Positions 44,715 to 53,743 of a stretch of 64,000 nucleotides of DNA are shown in pieces; positions within the stretch are counted from its first letter, which is position 1; each line of letters opens with the position of its first letter. The notes beneath the pieces were generated by a model. The model searched no databases. It was not told the origin of the DNA and saw only the letters and a program-made list of their open reading frames with translations. The translations under genes and the position numbers were made by a program. The stretch is from Bradyrhizobium sp. SRS-191 (GTDB taxonomy: Bacteria; Pseudomonadota; Alphaproteobacteria; Rhizobiales; Xanthobacteraceae). The stretch is taken from NCBI RefSeq assembly GCF_024586915.1, contig NZ_JANBVS010000025.1, forward strand, positions 30,423-94,422. Direction: 5' to 3'.

Positions 44715-45489
44715 GGTCGCGGATCGGCTCTCGGCCCTTGGCTCGACCGCTGCGCTCGAACTGCGCGGCGTGACCCGGATGTTCGGCGCGTTGGCCGCGC
44801 TGACGGACATTACCATCACGGTTCGCCCGGGCGAGCGGCGCGCGGTGCTGGGCTCCAACGGAGCAGGCAAGACGACACTGTTCAACTGCGTCACCGGGGA
44901 CTTCCTGCCGACCTCGGGCACGATCCGCTTCTTCGGCGAGGACGTCACTGGGTTTCCCCCGTATGAGCGCATCCGCCGCGGACTGCGACGGACGTACCAG
45001 ATCTCGGCGCTGTTCCTCGGCCTGACCGTTCGCGACAACGTCTATCTCGCCTGCCGTGGCGTCTCGCGCGCGCGCTTTTCGATGCTGCGCCCGAGTGTCA
45101 ACGACGCGCTGATGCAGGCGACCGAGCGTTTGATCGAGGCGGTGCACCTGACCTCCGTGCGCGACCAGTTGGTCTCGGAGCTGGCCCACGGCCAGCAGCG
45201 CCAGTTGGAGATCGCGCTGGCGCTCGCCGGCGCCCCTCGGTTCATCCTGTTCGACGAGCCGGCGGCCGGCCTGTCGCCGACCGAGCGGCGCGAGCTGGTC
45301 GAGATCCTGACCGCGCTGCCGTCGCATATCGGCTACATCATCATCGAGCACGACATGGACGTGGCGCTGCGCGTCGTCGAGAGCGTGACGATGATGCACA
45401 ACGGCCGCATCTTCAAGGAAGGCGCGCCGCAGGAGATCGAGTCGGATCCCGAGGTGCAGGAGCTGTACCTGGGAGGCGGCCATGAATGA
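44707..45489 (+). CDS. livG: Branched-chain-type ABC ATPase LivG
   Basis: This 260-residue ATPase has Walker A GSNGAGKT (49-56), signature LAHGQQRQLE, Walker B FILFDEPAAGLSP and switch IIIEHDMDVAL. The last residues are EVQELYLGGGHE, the usual LivG C-terminus. The gene overlaps livM by 8 bp and the next gene by 8 bp. It forms the ATPase pair with the LivF half of the following fusion protein. Confidence 0.94.
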   Translation: MDRVADRLSALGSTAALELRGVTRMFGALAALTDITITVRPGERRAVLGSNGAGKTTLFNCVTGDFLPTSGTIRFFGEDVTGFPPYERIRRGLRRTYQISALFLGLTVRDNVYLACRGVSRARFSMLRPSVNDALMQATERLIEAVHLTSVRDQLVSELAHGQQRQLEIALALAGAPRFILFDEPAAGLSPTERRELVEILTALPSHIGYIIIEHDMDVALRVVESVTMMHNGRIFKEGAPQEIESDPEVQELYLGGGHE

Positions 45490-47701
45490 TATCCGCCGCT
45501 CCGCGCCTGCGCTCGAGGTCCGCGGCCTCGACGTCTATTACGGCCATTCGCACGCGCTGCAAGGCGTCGATCTTCGTCTGGACGGCGGCGTGTTCTCGCT
45601 CGTCGGCCGCAACGGCATGGGCAAGACCACGCTGTGCAAGGCCATCATGGGTCTGCTGCGGCCGTCCGGCGGATCGGTGCGGTTGCGCGGTGAGGATATC
45701 ACCGGCCTCAATCCCGCGCGCATCGCGCGGCTCGGCGTCGGCTATGTGCCGCAGGGGCGTCGTCTGTGGCGCTCGCTGAGCGTCGACGAGCATCTGCGGC
45801 TTGCGGCCGGGCTGCGCCGGGGGGCGTGGACGGTGGATCGCGTCTACGAGACGTTTCCGCGGCTTGCCGAACGACGCAGCAATGGCGGTGGTCAGCTCTC
45901 CGGCGGCGAGCAACAGATGCTGGCGATCTCGCGCGCGCTGCTGACCAATCCGCAGCTCCTGATCATGGACGAGCCGACCGAGGGGCTCGCGCCGGTCATC
46001 GTCGCCCAGGTCGAGGAGATGCTGATCCGGCTGGGGCAGGACGGCGACATCGCGGTGCTGGTCATCGAGCAGAATATCGGCGTGGCCACGGCGATCTCGC
46101 CGCGCGTGGCGATCATGGTCAATGGCCGCATCAACCGCATCATCGATTCCGCGCGGCTTGCGGCTGATCGCGAACTGCAGCAGCGGCTGCTCGGTGTCGG
46201 CCAGCATGCCGGCGACGAGACCGATCTCGGCTCGGAGCAGGTCAGAGAGGAGCCGGTCGTTCGAGCCGCGACGCCTGCGGCCCCGAAGGCCGCGCCCGTC
46301 AAGGTCTACGTGTCCAATCCGGTGGTGCCGACGCGCTGGTCGCAGCCGGTCCCGATCGCGCAGATCGAGTCCAAGGCGCGGACGGTCTCCACCAGCGTCA
46401 CCCGTCTCGATGAGGCCGCGCGCGTGGGGCGCGAGCGCGTTGCGCCGGTCTCCTCCGGTCCGCCGGCGGTGATCGTGGCCGGTACGCTCGATACCAAGGG
46501 CGAGGAGCTGCGCTTCATCCGCGACATCATTGCCAGCCACGGCCTGCGCACGCGGCTGGTCGATGTCTCCACCAGCGGCAAGCACGCGAGCTGCGACGTC
46601 TCGGCTCAGGAGATCGCGCTCAATCATCCGCGTGGCGGCTCGGCCGTGTTCGGCGCCGACCGCGGCGCCTCCGTCACGGCGATGGCCGACGCCTTCGCGC
46701 GCTGGCTGCGCCGGCAGGACAATGTCGCCGGGATCATCTCCGCTGGCGGCTCCGGCGGCACGTCGCTCGTGGCACCCGGCATGCGCGAGCTGCCGGTCGG
46801 CGTGCCCAAGCTGATCGTCTCGACGGTCGCGTCGGGAGATGTCGGCGCCTATGTCGGCCCGGCCGACATCGCGATGATGTACTCGGTCACCGATGTTCAG
46901 GGCCTGAACTCGATCTCGCGGGCCGTGCTGAGCAATGCCGCCAATGCGCTCGCCGGCATGGTCGCGGCGCGGCAGCAGCCGTCTGCCGCGGTCGATCGCG
47001 CCACGCCGCAACGCCCCGCCATCGGCATCACCATGTTCGGCGTGACCACGCCGGCGGTGCAGAAGATCACGGCCGAGCTGCGCGACGACTATGAATGCCT
47101 GGTCTTCCACGCCACTGGCGTCGGCGGCCGCTCGATGGAGAAGCTGGTCGACTCCGGCATGCTTGCCGGAATCATCGATCTCACCACCACCGAGGTCTGC
47201 GACCTGCTGATGGGCGGCGTGTTTCCGGCGACGGAGGACCGCTTCGGCGCCATCATCCGCTCGCGCGTGCCCTATGTCGGCTCGGTCGGCGCGCTCGACA
47301 TGGTCAATTTCGGCGCGCCGGACACGATTCCAGAGCGCTATCGCGGCCGCAGGTTTCACGTCCACAATCCGCAGGTGACGTTGATGCGCACGACGGCTGC
47401 CGAGAACACGCAGATGGGGCGCTGGATCGGCGAGCGTCTCAATCGTATGGACGGACCCGTCCGCTTCTTGCTGCCGGAGAAGGGCGTCTCGGCGCTCGAT
47501 GCGCAGGGCCAGCCGTTCTTTGATCGCGAGGCGGACGAGGCGCTGTTCCGCAGTCTCGAACAGACTGTGCGGCAAACGTCGAACCGGCGGCTCATCCGCG
47601 TGCCGCATCACATCAACGACAATGAGTTCGTCGCAGCCATCATCGGCGCCATGAGGCCGATGCTCGGGCGGCTGCCGGCACGGCGTAGACAGGCGAGGTG
47701 A
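45482..47701 (+). CDS. LivF ATPase fused to Tm-1/UPF0261 domain
   Basis: This 739-residue fusion begins with a complete LivF-type ATPase (1-235): Walker A GRNGMGKT (42-49), signature LSGGEQQM, Walker B LLIMDEPTEGLAP and switch VIEQNIG. A low-complexity linker (about 236-325) follows. Residues from about 326 to 735 are a Tm-1-like/UPF0261 ATP-binding domain (VIVAGTLDTKGEELRFIRD, SAGGSGGTSLVAPGMRELP). In plants the Tm-1 protein, which blocks tobamovirus replication, combines this domain with a TIM barrel; here the matching TIM-barrel protein is the next gene. The fusion physically ties an uptake ATPase to a UPF0261 module, whose biochemical role is unknown. Confidence 0.9.
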   Translation: MNDIRRSAPALEVRGLDVYYGHSHALQGVDLRLDGGVFSLVGRNGMGKTTLCKAIMGLLRPSGGSVRLRGEDITGLNPARIARLGVGYVPQGRRLWRSLSVDEHLRLAAGLRRGAWTVDRVYETFPRLAERRSNGGGQLSGGEQQMLAISRALLTNPQLLIMDEPTEGLAPVIVAQVEEMLIRLGQDGDIAVLVIEQNIGVATAISPRVAIMVNGRINRIIDSARLAADRELQQRLLGVGQHAGDETDLGSEQVREEPVVRAATPAAPKAAPVKVYVSNPVVPTRWSQPVPIAQIESKARTVSTSVTRLDEAARVGRERVAPVSSGPPAVIVAGTLDTKGEELRFIRDIIASHGLRTRLVDVSTSGKHASCDVSAQEIALNHPRGGSAVFGADRGASVTAMADAFARWLRRQDNVAGIISAGGSGGTSLVAPGMRELPVGVPKLIVSTVASGDVGAYVGPADIAMMYSVTDVQGLNSISRAVLSNAANALAGMVAARQQPSAAVDRATPQRPAIGITMFGVTTPAVQKITAELRDDYECLVFHATGVGGRSMEKLVDSGMLAGIIDLTTTEVCDLLMGGVFPATEDRFGAIIRSRVPYVGSVGALDMVNFGAPDTIPERYRGRRFHVHNPQVTLMRTTAAENTQMGRWIGERLNRMDGPVRFLLPEKGVSALDAQGQPFFDREADEALFRSLEQTVRQTSNRRLIRVPHHINDNEFVAAIIGAMRPMLGRLPARRRQAR

Positions 47702-47707
47702 TGGGTC

Positions 47708-48553
47708 ATGCCGCGATATGAGCGTGCACCACTGCTGAAGAAGTTCCGCGACATGGTCCGTCGCGGCGTGCCGATCATCGGCGGCGGCGCCGGCACGGGT
47801 CTGTCGGCGAAGTGCGAGGAGGCCGGCGGTATCGACCTGATCGTGATCTACAACTCCGGCCGCTACCGCATGGCCGGGCGGGGCTCGCTCGCCGGGCTGA
47901 TGGCGTATGGCGACGCCAATGCCATCGTGGTCGAGATGGCCGCCGAAGTGCTGCCCGTCGTGAAGAGCACGCCGGTGCTCGCAGGCGTCAACGGCACCGA
48001 TCCGTTCCGCGACATGGATGTCTTCCTCGACGAACTGAAGACGCTCGGCTTCGCCGGCGTGCAGAACTTTCCGACCGTCGGCCTGATCGACGGCACCTTC
48101 CGGGCCAATCTGGAGGAGACCGGCATCTCCTATGCGCTGGAGATCGACATGATCGGGCGTGCGCACGACAAGGATCTGCTGACGACGCCCTATGTGTTCA
48201 ACGAGGCGCAGGCGACGGGCATGGCGATCGCCGGCGCCGACATTATCGTCTGTCATCTCGGCCTGACCACCGGCGGCTCGATCGGCGCGCAGACCGCGCC
48301 GAAGCTGGAGGACTGCCCGGGCCTGATCGACAGCTGGGCGTCGGCGGCGCTCAGCGTGAACCCGGAGATCCTGGTGCTGGCGCATGGCGGGCCGATCGCC
48401 GAGCCGGCCGATGCCGACTTCATCATGAAGCATACGAAGAACTGCCACGGCTTCTACGGCGCCTCCTCGATGGAGCGGCTGCCGGTGGAGCGGGCGTTGA
48501 CCGAGCAGGTGCGACATTTCAAGGCGATCAGCTCGCGGCCGCGCCGCCTCTGA
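47708..48553 (+). CDS. PEP-hydrolase/TIM-barrel family protein (Tm-1 C-terminal-like)
   Basis: This 281-residue TIM-barrel protein starts with a GAGGTG site at suitable distance. It shows VPIIGGGAGTGLSAKCEEAG, IDLIVIYNSGRYRMAGRG and LAHGGPIAEPADADFIM, the marks of the phosphoenolpyruvate hydrolase-like family. This family corresponds to the C-terminal half of plant Tm-1 and usually stands beside or fused to a UPF0261 gene. Only 6 bp separate it from the LivF/Tm-1 fusion gene. The enzymatic reaction has not been established for close relatives that I can recall. Confidence 0.88.
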   Translation: MPRYERAPLLKKFRDMVRRGVPIIGGGAGTGLSAKCEEAGGIDLIVIYNSGRYRMAGRGSLAGLMAYGDANAIVVEMAAEVLPVVKSTPVLAGVNGTDPFRDMDVFLDELKTLGFAGVQNFPTVGLIDGTFRANLEETGISYALEIDMIGRAHDKDLLTTPYVFNEAQATGMAIAGADIIVCHLGLTTGGSIGAQTAPKLEDCPGLIDSWASAALSVNPEILVLAHGGPIAEPADADFIMKHTKNCHGFYGASSMERLPVERALTEQVRHFKAISSRPRRL

Positions 48554-48628
48554 CACGACAATACGAGATCCGGCAGCGATGGCGCCTGGCGCCGCGCTCG
48601 CCGGACAGAAGACTGAGGGAGAAATGCA

Positions 48629-51520
48629 ATGTCCGGAGCATTGATCGGTGAGCTGATCCTGTGGCTGATCATAGCGATCATCGTGATCGTGGTCGCCGTC
48701 TACATCGTCAACTGGCTGTACCATCGCTCCTCGAAGGAGGTCTCCTTCGTTCGTACCGGCTTCATGGGCGAGCGTGTCGTGATCAATGGCGGCGCCTTCG
48801 TGATGCCGTTCATCCACGACTACACGCCGGTCAACATGAACGTGCTGCCGATGGGCATCACGCGCGCCCGGCAGGACGCCGTCATCACCCGCGACCGCAT
48901 GCGCGTCGATGTCGAGGCCGACTTCTACGTGCGGGTGCAGCCGACCCGCGACGCGGTCTCGATCGCAGCCGCGACGCTCGGACGTCGTACCCTCGAACCG
49001 GAGAAACTGCACGCGCTGCTGTCCGGAAAGTTCGTCTCTGCGCTGCGCTCGGTCGCGGCCGAGATGACGATGGAGCAGATGCACGAGCAGCGCGGCGACT
49101 ATGTCGCGCGCGTGAAAGCGGCGGCCGCCGAAGCGCTGGCCCAGAACGGCCTGGAGTTGGAATCGGTCGCGATCACCGATCTCGACCAGACCGATCTCGA
49201 GTTCTTCAATCCCTCGAACCGGTTCGATGCCGAAGGCCTCACCCGGCTGATGGAGGACATCGAGAGCAAGCGCAAGCTGCGCAACGACATCGAGCAGGAC
49301 TCGATGATCAAGATCCGCACCCGCAACCTCGAGGCCGAGCGCGAGGCGCTGGAGATCGAGCGCGAGAGCGAGACGGCGCGGCTCGAGCAGGAGCGCGATA
49401 TCGAGATGCGCCGGGCGCTGCAGCGGACGGAGGTGGCGCGCGAGCGCGCGCTGCGCGAGACCGAGGCCGAGCAGGCGCAGATTTCGGCCCGCGAGGCGAT
49501 CGAGAAGGCGCGCATCGCCAACGAGCTGACGATCGCGGAGGCGCGCATCGCCGCAGAGCGCGACACGCGGCAGCGCGAGATCGAACGGACGCGCGCCGTC
49601 GAGGAGCGCGAGCTGCTGGCGCGCGAGGACATCGAGAAGGCGCGGATCGCCAATCAGCGCGCGATCGATGCCGCACGGATCGAATCCGAACGCGAGGTGC
49701 GCCAGCGTGACATTGAGCGGACCCGCACCATCGAGGAGGCCGAGATTGCCGCGCGGGAAGCGGTGGAGAAGGCGCGTATCCAGCAGGATCGCGTCGTCTC
49801 CGACGCGCGGATCGCCAATGATGAGGAGACGCGGCGGCGCGAGATCGAGCGTACCCGCGCCATCGAGCAAGCCGAGATTGCGGCCCGCGAGGCGACCGAG
49901 AAGGCGCGCATCGCGCAGACCACGATCGTCAATCTGGAGCGCATCAGTTCCGACGAGCGCACCCGCGCCACCGAGATCGCGCAGGTCCGTGCCATTCAGG
50001 AGGCGGAGATCGAGGCGCAGAAGGCGGTTGAGGCCGCCCGCATCGCGCGCGAGCAGGCATTGTCGGCCGAGCGCATCGCCGCCGAGCATGCGACACGCAA
50101 GCTGGAGATCGAGCGCAACCAGGGCATCGAGATTGCCGGCATCGCCGCGCGGGAGGCCACGGAAGCCAGCCGCATCGCGCAGGAGGAGCGGGTGCGCGCC
50201 CTGGAGATCGCCCGCGTCAGGACCATCGAGGAAGCCGACATCGCATCGCGCGAAGCGATCGAGGCGGCGCGGATCGCACAGGAGCAGGCGGTCGCCGCCA
50301 AGCGCATCCTGTCCGAGCAGGAGACGCGCAGCCTCGAGATCGCGCGCACGGAGGCCGTCGAGGCCGCCGATCTCAAGCGGCGCGAGGCGGTCGAGCGGCG
50401 CCGCATCGAGGTCGAGCTGGCGCTGGAGGCCGAGCGCATCGCCTCGTCGCGCACCCGGGAAGTGCTCAACATCGATCAGAAGAAGGCGATCGAGCTGGCC
50501 GATGAGACGCGCGTCATCGAGCTCGCGGCCAAGCGCGCCGAGCGTATCGACGCCGACCGCCAGGTAAAGGAAGCCGAGATCGTCGCGCGCAAGCAGGTCG
50601 AGACAGCCGATGTCTCGCGCGAGCAGGCGCTGGAGGCCGTCCGGCTGGAGCGCCGCCGGGCGATCGAACAGCTCGAGGTCGCGCGCGTGCAGTCGCTGCA
50701 GGAGGCCGAGATCGCCGCCCGCGAGGAGGTCGAGCGTGCCCGCATTGCCTCTGATCGCGGCCTCGACGAGGCGCGTATCGGCCGTGAGCGCGAGCTGCGC
50801 AAGCTCGAAGTCAATCGCGAGAAGGACGTCGAGACCGCACTGATGGAGAAGGCGATCGCGCTGTACCAGAAGTCGCTGGAGGAATCGGCCGCCAAGGTGA
50901 CGGCGGAGGAGGCGCGCACGCGTGCCACGGAGGCGGCGGAGAAGGTCATCACCGCGCGCGAGAGCGAGATCGCCCGTCGCCGCAAGACCGTCGAGGTGCT
51001 GCTGGCCGAGAAGCAGGCGGAGGAGACCCGCATCGCGGCCGAGGCCGAGCGCGTGCGCGCCGCCGTCGAGGCCGAGGCGCAGCGGCTGCTCAACGAGGCC
51101 GAAAACGTGCTGACCGACCAGGCACGCTATTCGTTGTTCCGCCGCAAGCTGCTCGACCGCATCGAGGGCATCGTGCGCGAGAGCGTCAAGCCGATGGAGA
51201 AGATCGAGGGCATCCGCATCCTCCAGGTCGACGGCCTGAATGGAAATGGCGGCAACGGCAATGGCGGCCGCAGCGCGACCGACGAAGTCATCGACTCCGC
51301 GCTGCGCTACCGTGTGCAGGCGCCGCTCATCGACTCCATCCTCTCCGACATCGGTGTCGAGGGCGGCAGCCTCGCCAAGATGCCGGGCCTGATCCGCGAA
51401 GCCAGGGACATGCAGGGCATCCGCAAGGACACGGCGGCGCGCAAGGACGCGGGAGGCGGAGCCGGCGACGGCGCGCCGTCTGAGCCGCCGGCCGATCGCG
51501 GTCCGCGCAAGAAGGGGTGA
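48629..51520 (+). CDS. Giant flotillin-like SPFH protein with 44-residue coiled-coil repeats
   Basis: The 963-residue protein has one N-terminal transmembrane helix (about 6-30), an SPFH/flotillin domain (about 35-200: SFVRTGFMGERVVINGGAF, ALRSVAAEMTMEQMHEQRGD), and then a long charged coiled coil to about residue 860. Ordinary bacterial flotillins are about 450-550 residues; here the coiled coil is enlarged by an array of about eight 44-residue units (272-612). The C-terminal 100 residues include a Gly/Asn-rich patch NGNGGNGNGG and a basic end. Flotillins scaffold membrane microdomains, so this protein may organise the transporter and the Mo-hydroxylase at the membrane. It has a GAGGGAGAA ribosome-binding site. 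Confidence 0.9.
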   Translation: MSGALIGELILWLIIAIIVIVVAVYIVNWLYHRSSKEVSFVRTGFMGERVVINGGAFVMPFIHDYTPVNMNVLPMGITRARQDAVITRDRMRVDVEADFYVRVQPTRDAVSIAAATLGRRTLEPEKLHALLSGKFVSALRSVAAEMTMEQMHEQRGDYVARVKAAAAEALAQNGLELESVAITDLDQTDLEFFNPSNRFDAEGLTRLMEDIESKRKLRNDIEQDSMIKIRTRNLEAEREALEIERESETARLEQERDIEMRRALQRTEVARERALRETEAEQAQISAREAIEKARIANELTIAEARIAAERDTRQREIERTRAVEERELLAREDIEKARIANQRAIDAARIESEREVRQRDIERTRTIEEAEIAAREAVEKARIQQDRVVSDARIANDEETRRREIERTRAIEQAEIAAREATEKARIAQTTIVNLERISSDERTRATEIAQVRAIQEAEIEAQKAVEAARIAREQALSAERIAAEHATRKLEIERNQGIEIAGIAAREATEASRIAQEERVRALEIARVRTIEEADIASREAIEAARIAQEQAVAAKRILSEQETRSLEIARTEAVEAADLKRREAVERRRIEVELALEAERIASSRTREVLNIDQKKAIELADETRVIELAAKRAERIDADRQVKEAEIVARKQVETADVSREQALEAVRLERRRAIEQLEVARVQSLQEAEIAAREEVERARIASDRGLDEARIGRERELRKLEVNREKDVETALMEKAIALYQKSLEESAAKVTAEEARTRATEAAEKVITARESEIARRRKTVEVLLAEKQAEETRIAAEAERVRAAVEAEAQRLLNEAENVLTDQARYSLFRRKLLDRIEGIVRESVKPMEKIEGIRILQVDGLNGNGGNGNGGRSATDEVIDSALRYRVQAPLIDSILSDIGVEGGSLAKMPGLIREARDMQGIRKDTAARKDAGGGAGDGAPSEPPADRGPRKKG
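49442..50464 (+). repeat. 132-bp coding repeat array (44-residue units, 4 x 11)
   Basis: Within the flotillin-like gene, residues 272-315, 316-359, 360-403, 404-447, 448-491, 525-568 and 569-612 are seven full 44-residue units. Residues 492-524 form one 33-residue unit that lacks one hendecad. Each unit follows a pattern like (R/L)EIxRxRxIExAEIAARE followed by ExARIA. The DNA copies have diverged, so the array is old and not recently expanded. A period of 4 x 11 residues predicts a right-handed or nearly straight coiled coil. Confidence 0.85.
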
Positions 51521-51526
51521 TGCGAG

Positions 51527-51964
51527 ATGGCGAGGGTCTACGTCTCCACTGTCGTCAATGCTCGCAATGACCGGGTCTGGGCGCGTGTCCGCGACTTCAA
51601 TGGTCTGCCGAACTGGCACCCGGCGATTGCCGAGAGCCGCATCGAGGGCGGCGAGCCCGCCGACAAGATCGGCTGCGTCAGGGATTTCCGGCTGCGCAAC
51701 GGCGACCGCATCCGTGAAAAACTGCTCGGCCTGTCCGACTACGACATGTTCTGCACCTATTCGATCCTGGAATCGCCGATGGGCGTGTCGAACTACGTGG
51801 CTACGCTGCGGCTGACGCCGGTCACGGACGGCGACAAGACGTTCCTGGAATGGACCGCCGAGTTCGACTGCGCGCCGGAGCGTGAGACCGATCTCGTGGC
51901 GTCGATCGGTGGCGGCGTGTTCCAGGGCGGCTTCGATGCGCTCAAGCGCGCGTTCGGAGGCTAG
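51527..51964 (+). CDS. SRPBCC family protein 1 (CoxG-like?)
   Basis: This 145-residue START/SRPBCC-fold protein, with a hydrophobic ligand-binding cavity, shows ARNDRVWARVRDFNG, PNWHPAIAES and TPVTDGDKTFLEWTAEF. It is a clear paralogue of the next gene (shared DKIGCVR, RDFNG, WHPA, PVTDGD). CO dehydrogenase clusters include CoxG, also of this fold and implicated in anchoring the enzyme or handling quinone, and the Mo-hydroxylase subunits follow immediately here. A CoxG-like role is therefore an attractive inference, though a polyketide cyclase-like enzyme remains possible. Confidence 0.82.
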   Translation: MARVYVSTVVNARNDRVWARVRDFNGLPNWHPAIAESRIEGGEPADKIGCVRDFRLRNGDRIREKLLGLSDYDMFCTYSILESPMGVSNYVATLRLTPVTDGDKTFLEWTAEFDCAPERETDLVASIGGGVFQGGFDALKRAFGG

Positions 51965-51967
51965 GCC

Positions 51968-52411
51968 GTGCCGCACGTGGTCAAGAGCACCATCATCGAT
52001 GCGCCCTCCGACAGGGTTTGGGAGCTGCTGCGCGACTTCAATGGTCATGATCGCTGGCACCCGGCCGTGGCGACCTCGGCGATCGAGCGTTCGCAGTCGT
52101 CCGACAAGATCGGGTGCGTCAGGCGCTTCCGGCTCAAGGACGGCTCCGAGCTGCGGGAGCAGCTGCTGGCGCTGTCCGACCTCGAGCAGAGCTTCAGCTA
52201 CTGCCTTCTGGATACGCCGGTCCAGCTCTTCAACTACGTCGCCCATGTCCGGCTTCTGCCTGTCACCGATGGCGACCGAACGTTCTGGCATTGGGAAAGC
52301 CGCTTCACCGCGCGTCCGGAGCAGGCCGAGGCGCTCACGCGCATGGTTGCGGAAGACATCTATCAAGCCGGCTTCGAGGCGATCCGGTCGCATCTGAAGC
52401 CGGCGGCATGA
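51968..52411 (+). CDS. SRPBCC family protein 2 (CoxG-like?)
   Basis: This 147-residue SRPBCC protein starts at GTG 51968, 3 bp after its paralogue. It shares the order DRVW-RDFNG-WHPA-DKIGCVR-PVTDGDRTFWHWESRF with the first copy but differs widely in the ligand-facing middle part, which suggests different ligands or a heterodimer. It lies 15 bp before the FAD subunit gene of the Mo-hydroxylase. Confidence 0.82.
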   Translation: MPHVVKSTIIDAPSDRVWELLRDFNGHDRWHPAVATSAIERSQSSDKIGCVRRFRLKDGSELREQLLALSDLEQSFSYCLLDTPVQLFNYVAHVRLLPVTDGDRTFWHWESRFTARPEQAEALTRMVAEDIYQAGFEAIRSHLKPAA

Positions 52412-52426
52412 GCAAGAGGTGAGCCG

Positions 52427-53248
52427 ATGCCGGTGACGGTGAAGACATTCCAGGCGCTGAACGAGGCGGCGTCCGCGCTGTCGTCGGACCGCGCCGCGCG
52501 CTATATCGGCGGCGGCACACTGGTGATGCGCGATCTCAACGAGGGCGACGTGTCGATTGCCACCGTTGTGCGTGCCACCGACCGCGCCTTGCAGGGCATC
52601 GAGGCGGCCGGCGCGCGTGTGCGCATCGGCGCCGGTGTGACCTTCGCGCGCGTGCTGGCCGAGCGCGATCTCGCCTTCCTGCATCCGGCCGCCCGCTCGA
52701 TCGGCGGACCGGCGGTGCGCAATATGGGCACCGTCGGCGGCAACCTGTTTGCCCCGGCGCCGTTCGGCGATTTCACCGTCGCGCTGCTGGCGCTCGACGG
52801 CATGGTCTCGCTGCAGGGCGGCTTCGGTCTGCGGGATCTGCCGCTCGAAGAATTCCTGCAATCGCGTGACCGTCAGGCCGGAGCGTTGGTCGTCGCCATG
52901 TCCTGCATCCGGCCCGCCTCGGCCGATGCGTTCCGCTACCGCAAGATCGCGCGCATCAAGCCGAAGGGCGGCTCGGTCATCACGCTCGCCGCACATCTTC
53001 CGCAGAGTGGGGGGCGCGTCACCGGCGCGCGGATCGCACTGGGGTCGATGGCGCCGACCGCCATCCGTGCCAAGGGCGCTGAGCGCGCGCTCGAAGGTAG
53101 GCCGCTCGATGCCGGCGCGATCAATGAGGCGGCAGCGGCCGCAGGCGAGGGCACGGCGCCCACGGACAATTCTCTGGCGAGTGCGTGGTATCGCCGCGAG
53201 GTCGTCGGCGTGCATCTGCGGCGGCTGCTGTCGGGACAGGAGAGCTAG
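52427..53248 (+). CDS. Mo-hydroxylase FAD-binding medium subunit (CoxM/XdhB-like)
   Basis: This 273-residue FAD subunit of the xanthine dehydrogenase/CO dehydrogenase family has the FAD loops YIGGGTLVMRDL (about 26-37) and GGPAVRNMGTVGGNLFAPAP (about 89-108). The C-terminal CO_deh_flav domain is at about 165-270. It receives electrons from the 2Fe-2S subunit and passes them to an acceptor. The gene spacing (3 bp to the next) marks a tight operon. Confidence 0.92.
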   Translation: MPVTVKTFQALNEAASALSSDRAARYIGGGTLVMRDLNEGDVSIATVVRATDRALQGIEAAGARVRIGAGVTFARVLAERDLAFLHPAARSIGGPAVRNMGTVGGNLFAPAPFGDFTVALLALDGMVSLQGGFGLRDLPLEEFLQSRDRQAGALVVAMSCIRPASADAFRYRKIARIKPKGGSVITLAAHLPQSGGRVTGARIALGSMAPTAIRAKGAERALEGRPLDAGAINEAAAAAGEGTAPTDNSLASAWYRREVVGVHLRRLLSGQES

Positions 53249-53251
53249 ACC

Positions 53252-53731
53252 ATGGCGAAAACCCCGCTGCAGTTCCGGCACAACGGCCGCGACGTCGCGC
53301 TGTTCGTCGACGGCGGTACCAATCTCCTCGCCGTGCTGCGCGAGATGCTCGGCGACGTCACGCCGAAGTTCGGTTGCGGGCAGGGCGGCTGCGGCGCCTG
53401 TACCGTGCTGATCGATGGTGACGCGCATCTCTCCTGCCTGACGCTCGCTGAGACCGTCGAGGGCCGCGCTGTCGAGACGCTCGATGGCATCAAGTCCGGG
53501 CCAAATCTGCATCCGCTGCAGCGCGCGTTCGCCGAAGGCTTTGCCGCGCAATGCGGCTATTGCACGCCGGGCATGCTGATGGCTGCGAAGGCGCTGCTCG
53601 ATCGCAACCCGCAGCCGAGCCGCGAGCAGGTGGTGGAGGCGATCTCGGGCAACATCTGCCGCTGCACCGGCTACGAGCCGATCATCAATGCCGTGCTGGC
53701 TGCGGCGTCGTCGTCGCGAGCGAGCGCGTAA
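53252..53731 (+). CDS. Mo-hydroxylase [2Fe-2S] small subunit (CoxS-like)
   Basis: This 159-residue subunit has exactly the eight cysteines expected for two [2Fe-2S] clusters. Cys42, Cys47, Cys50 and Cys62 (CGQGGCGAC) bind the plant-ferredoxin type cluster. Cys101, Cys104, Cys136 and Cys138 (CGYC ... CRC) bind the second. It links the molybdenum site to FAD. The length and motif spacing are normal. Confidence 0.95.
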   Translation: MAKTPLQFRHNGRDVALFVDGGTNLLAVLREMLGDVTPKFGCGQGGCGACTVLIDGDAHLSCLTLAETVEGRAVETLDGIKSGPNLHPLQRAFAEGFAAQCGYCTPGMLMAAKALLDRNPQPSREQVVEAISGNICRCTGYEPIINAVLAAASSSRASA

Positions 53732-53743
53732 GGAGAGATCGCG

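Noticed and set aside
49442..50464. Possible CRISPR-like or tandem DNA repeat array
   Set aside because: The periodicity is in the protein (44 residues); the DNA copies have diverged and have no spacer/repeat structure.
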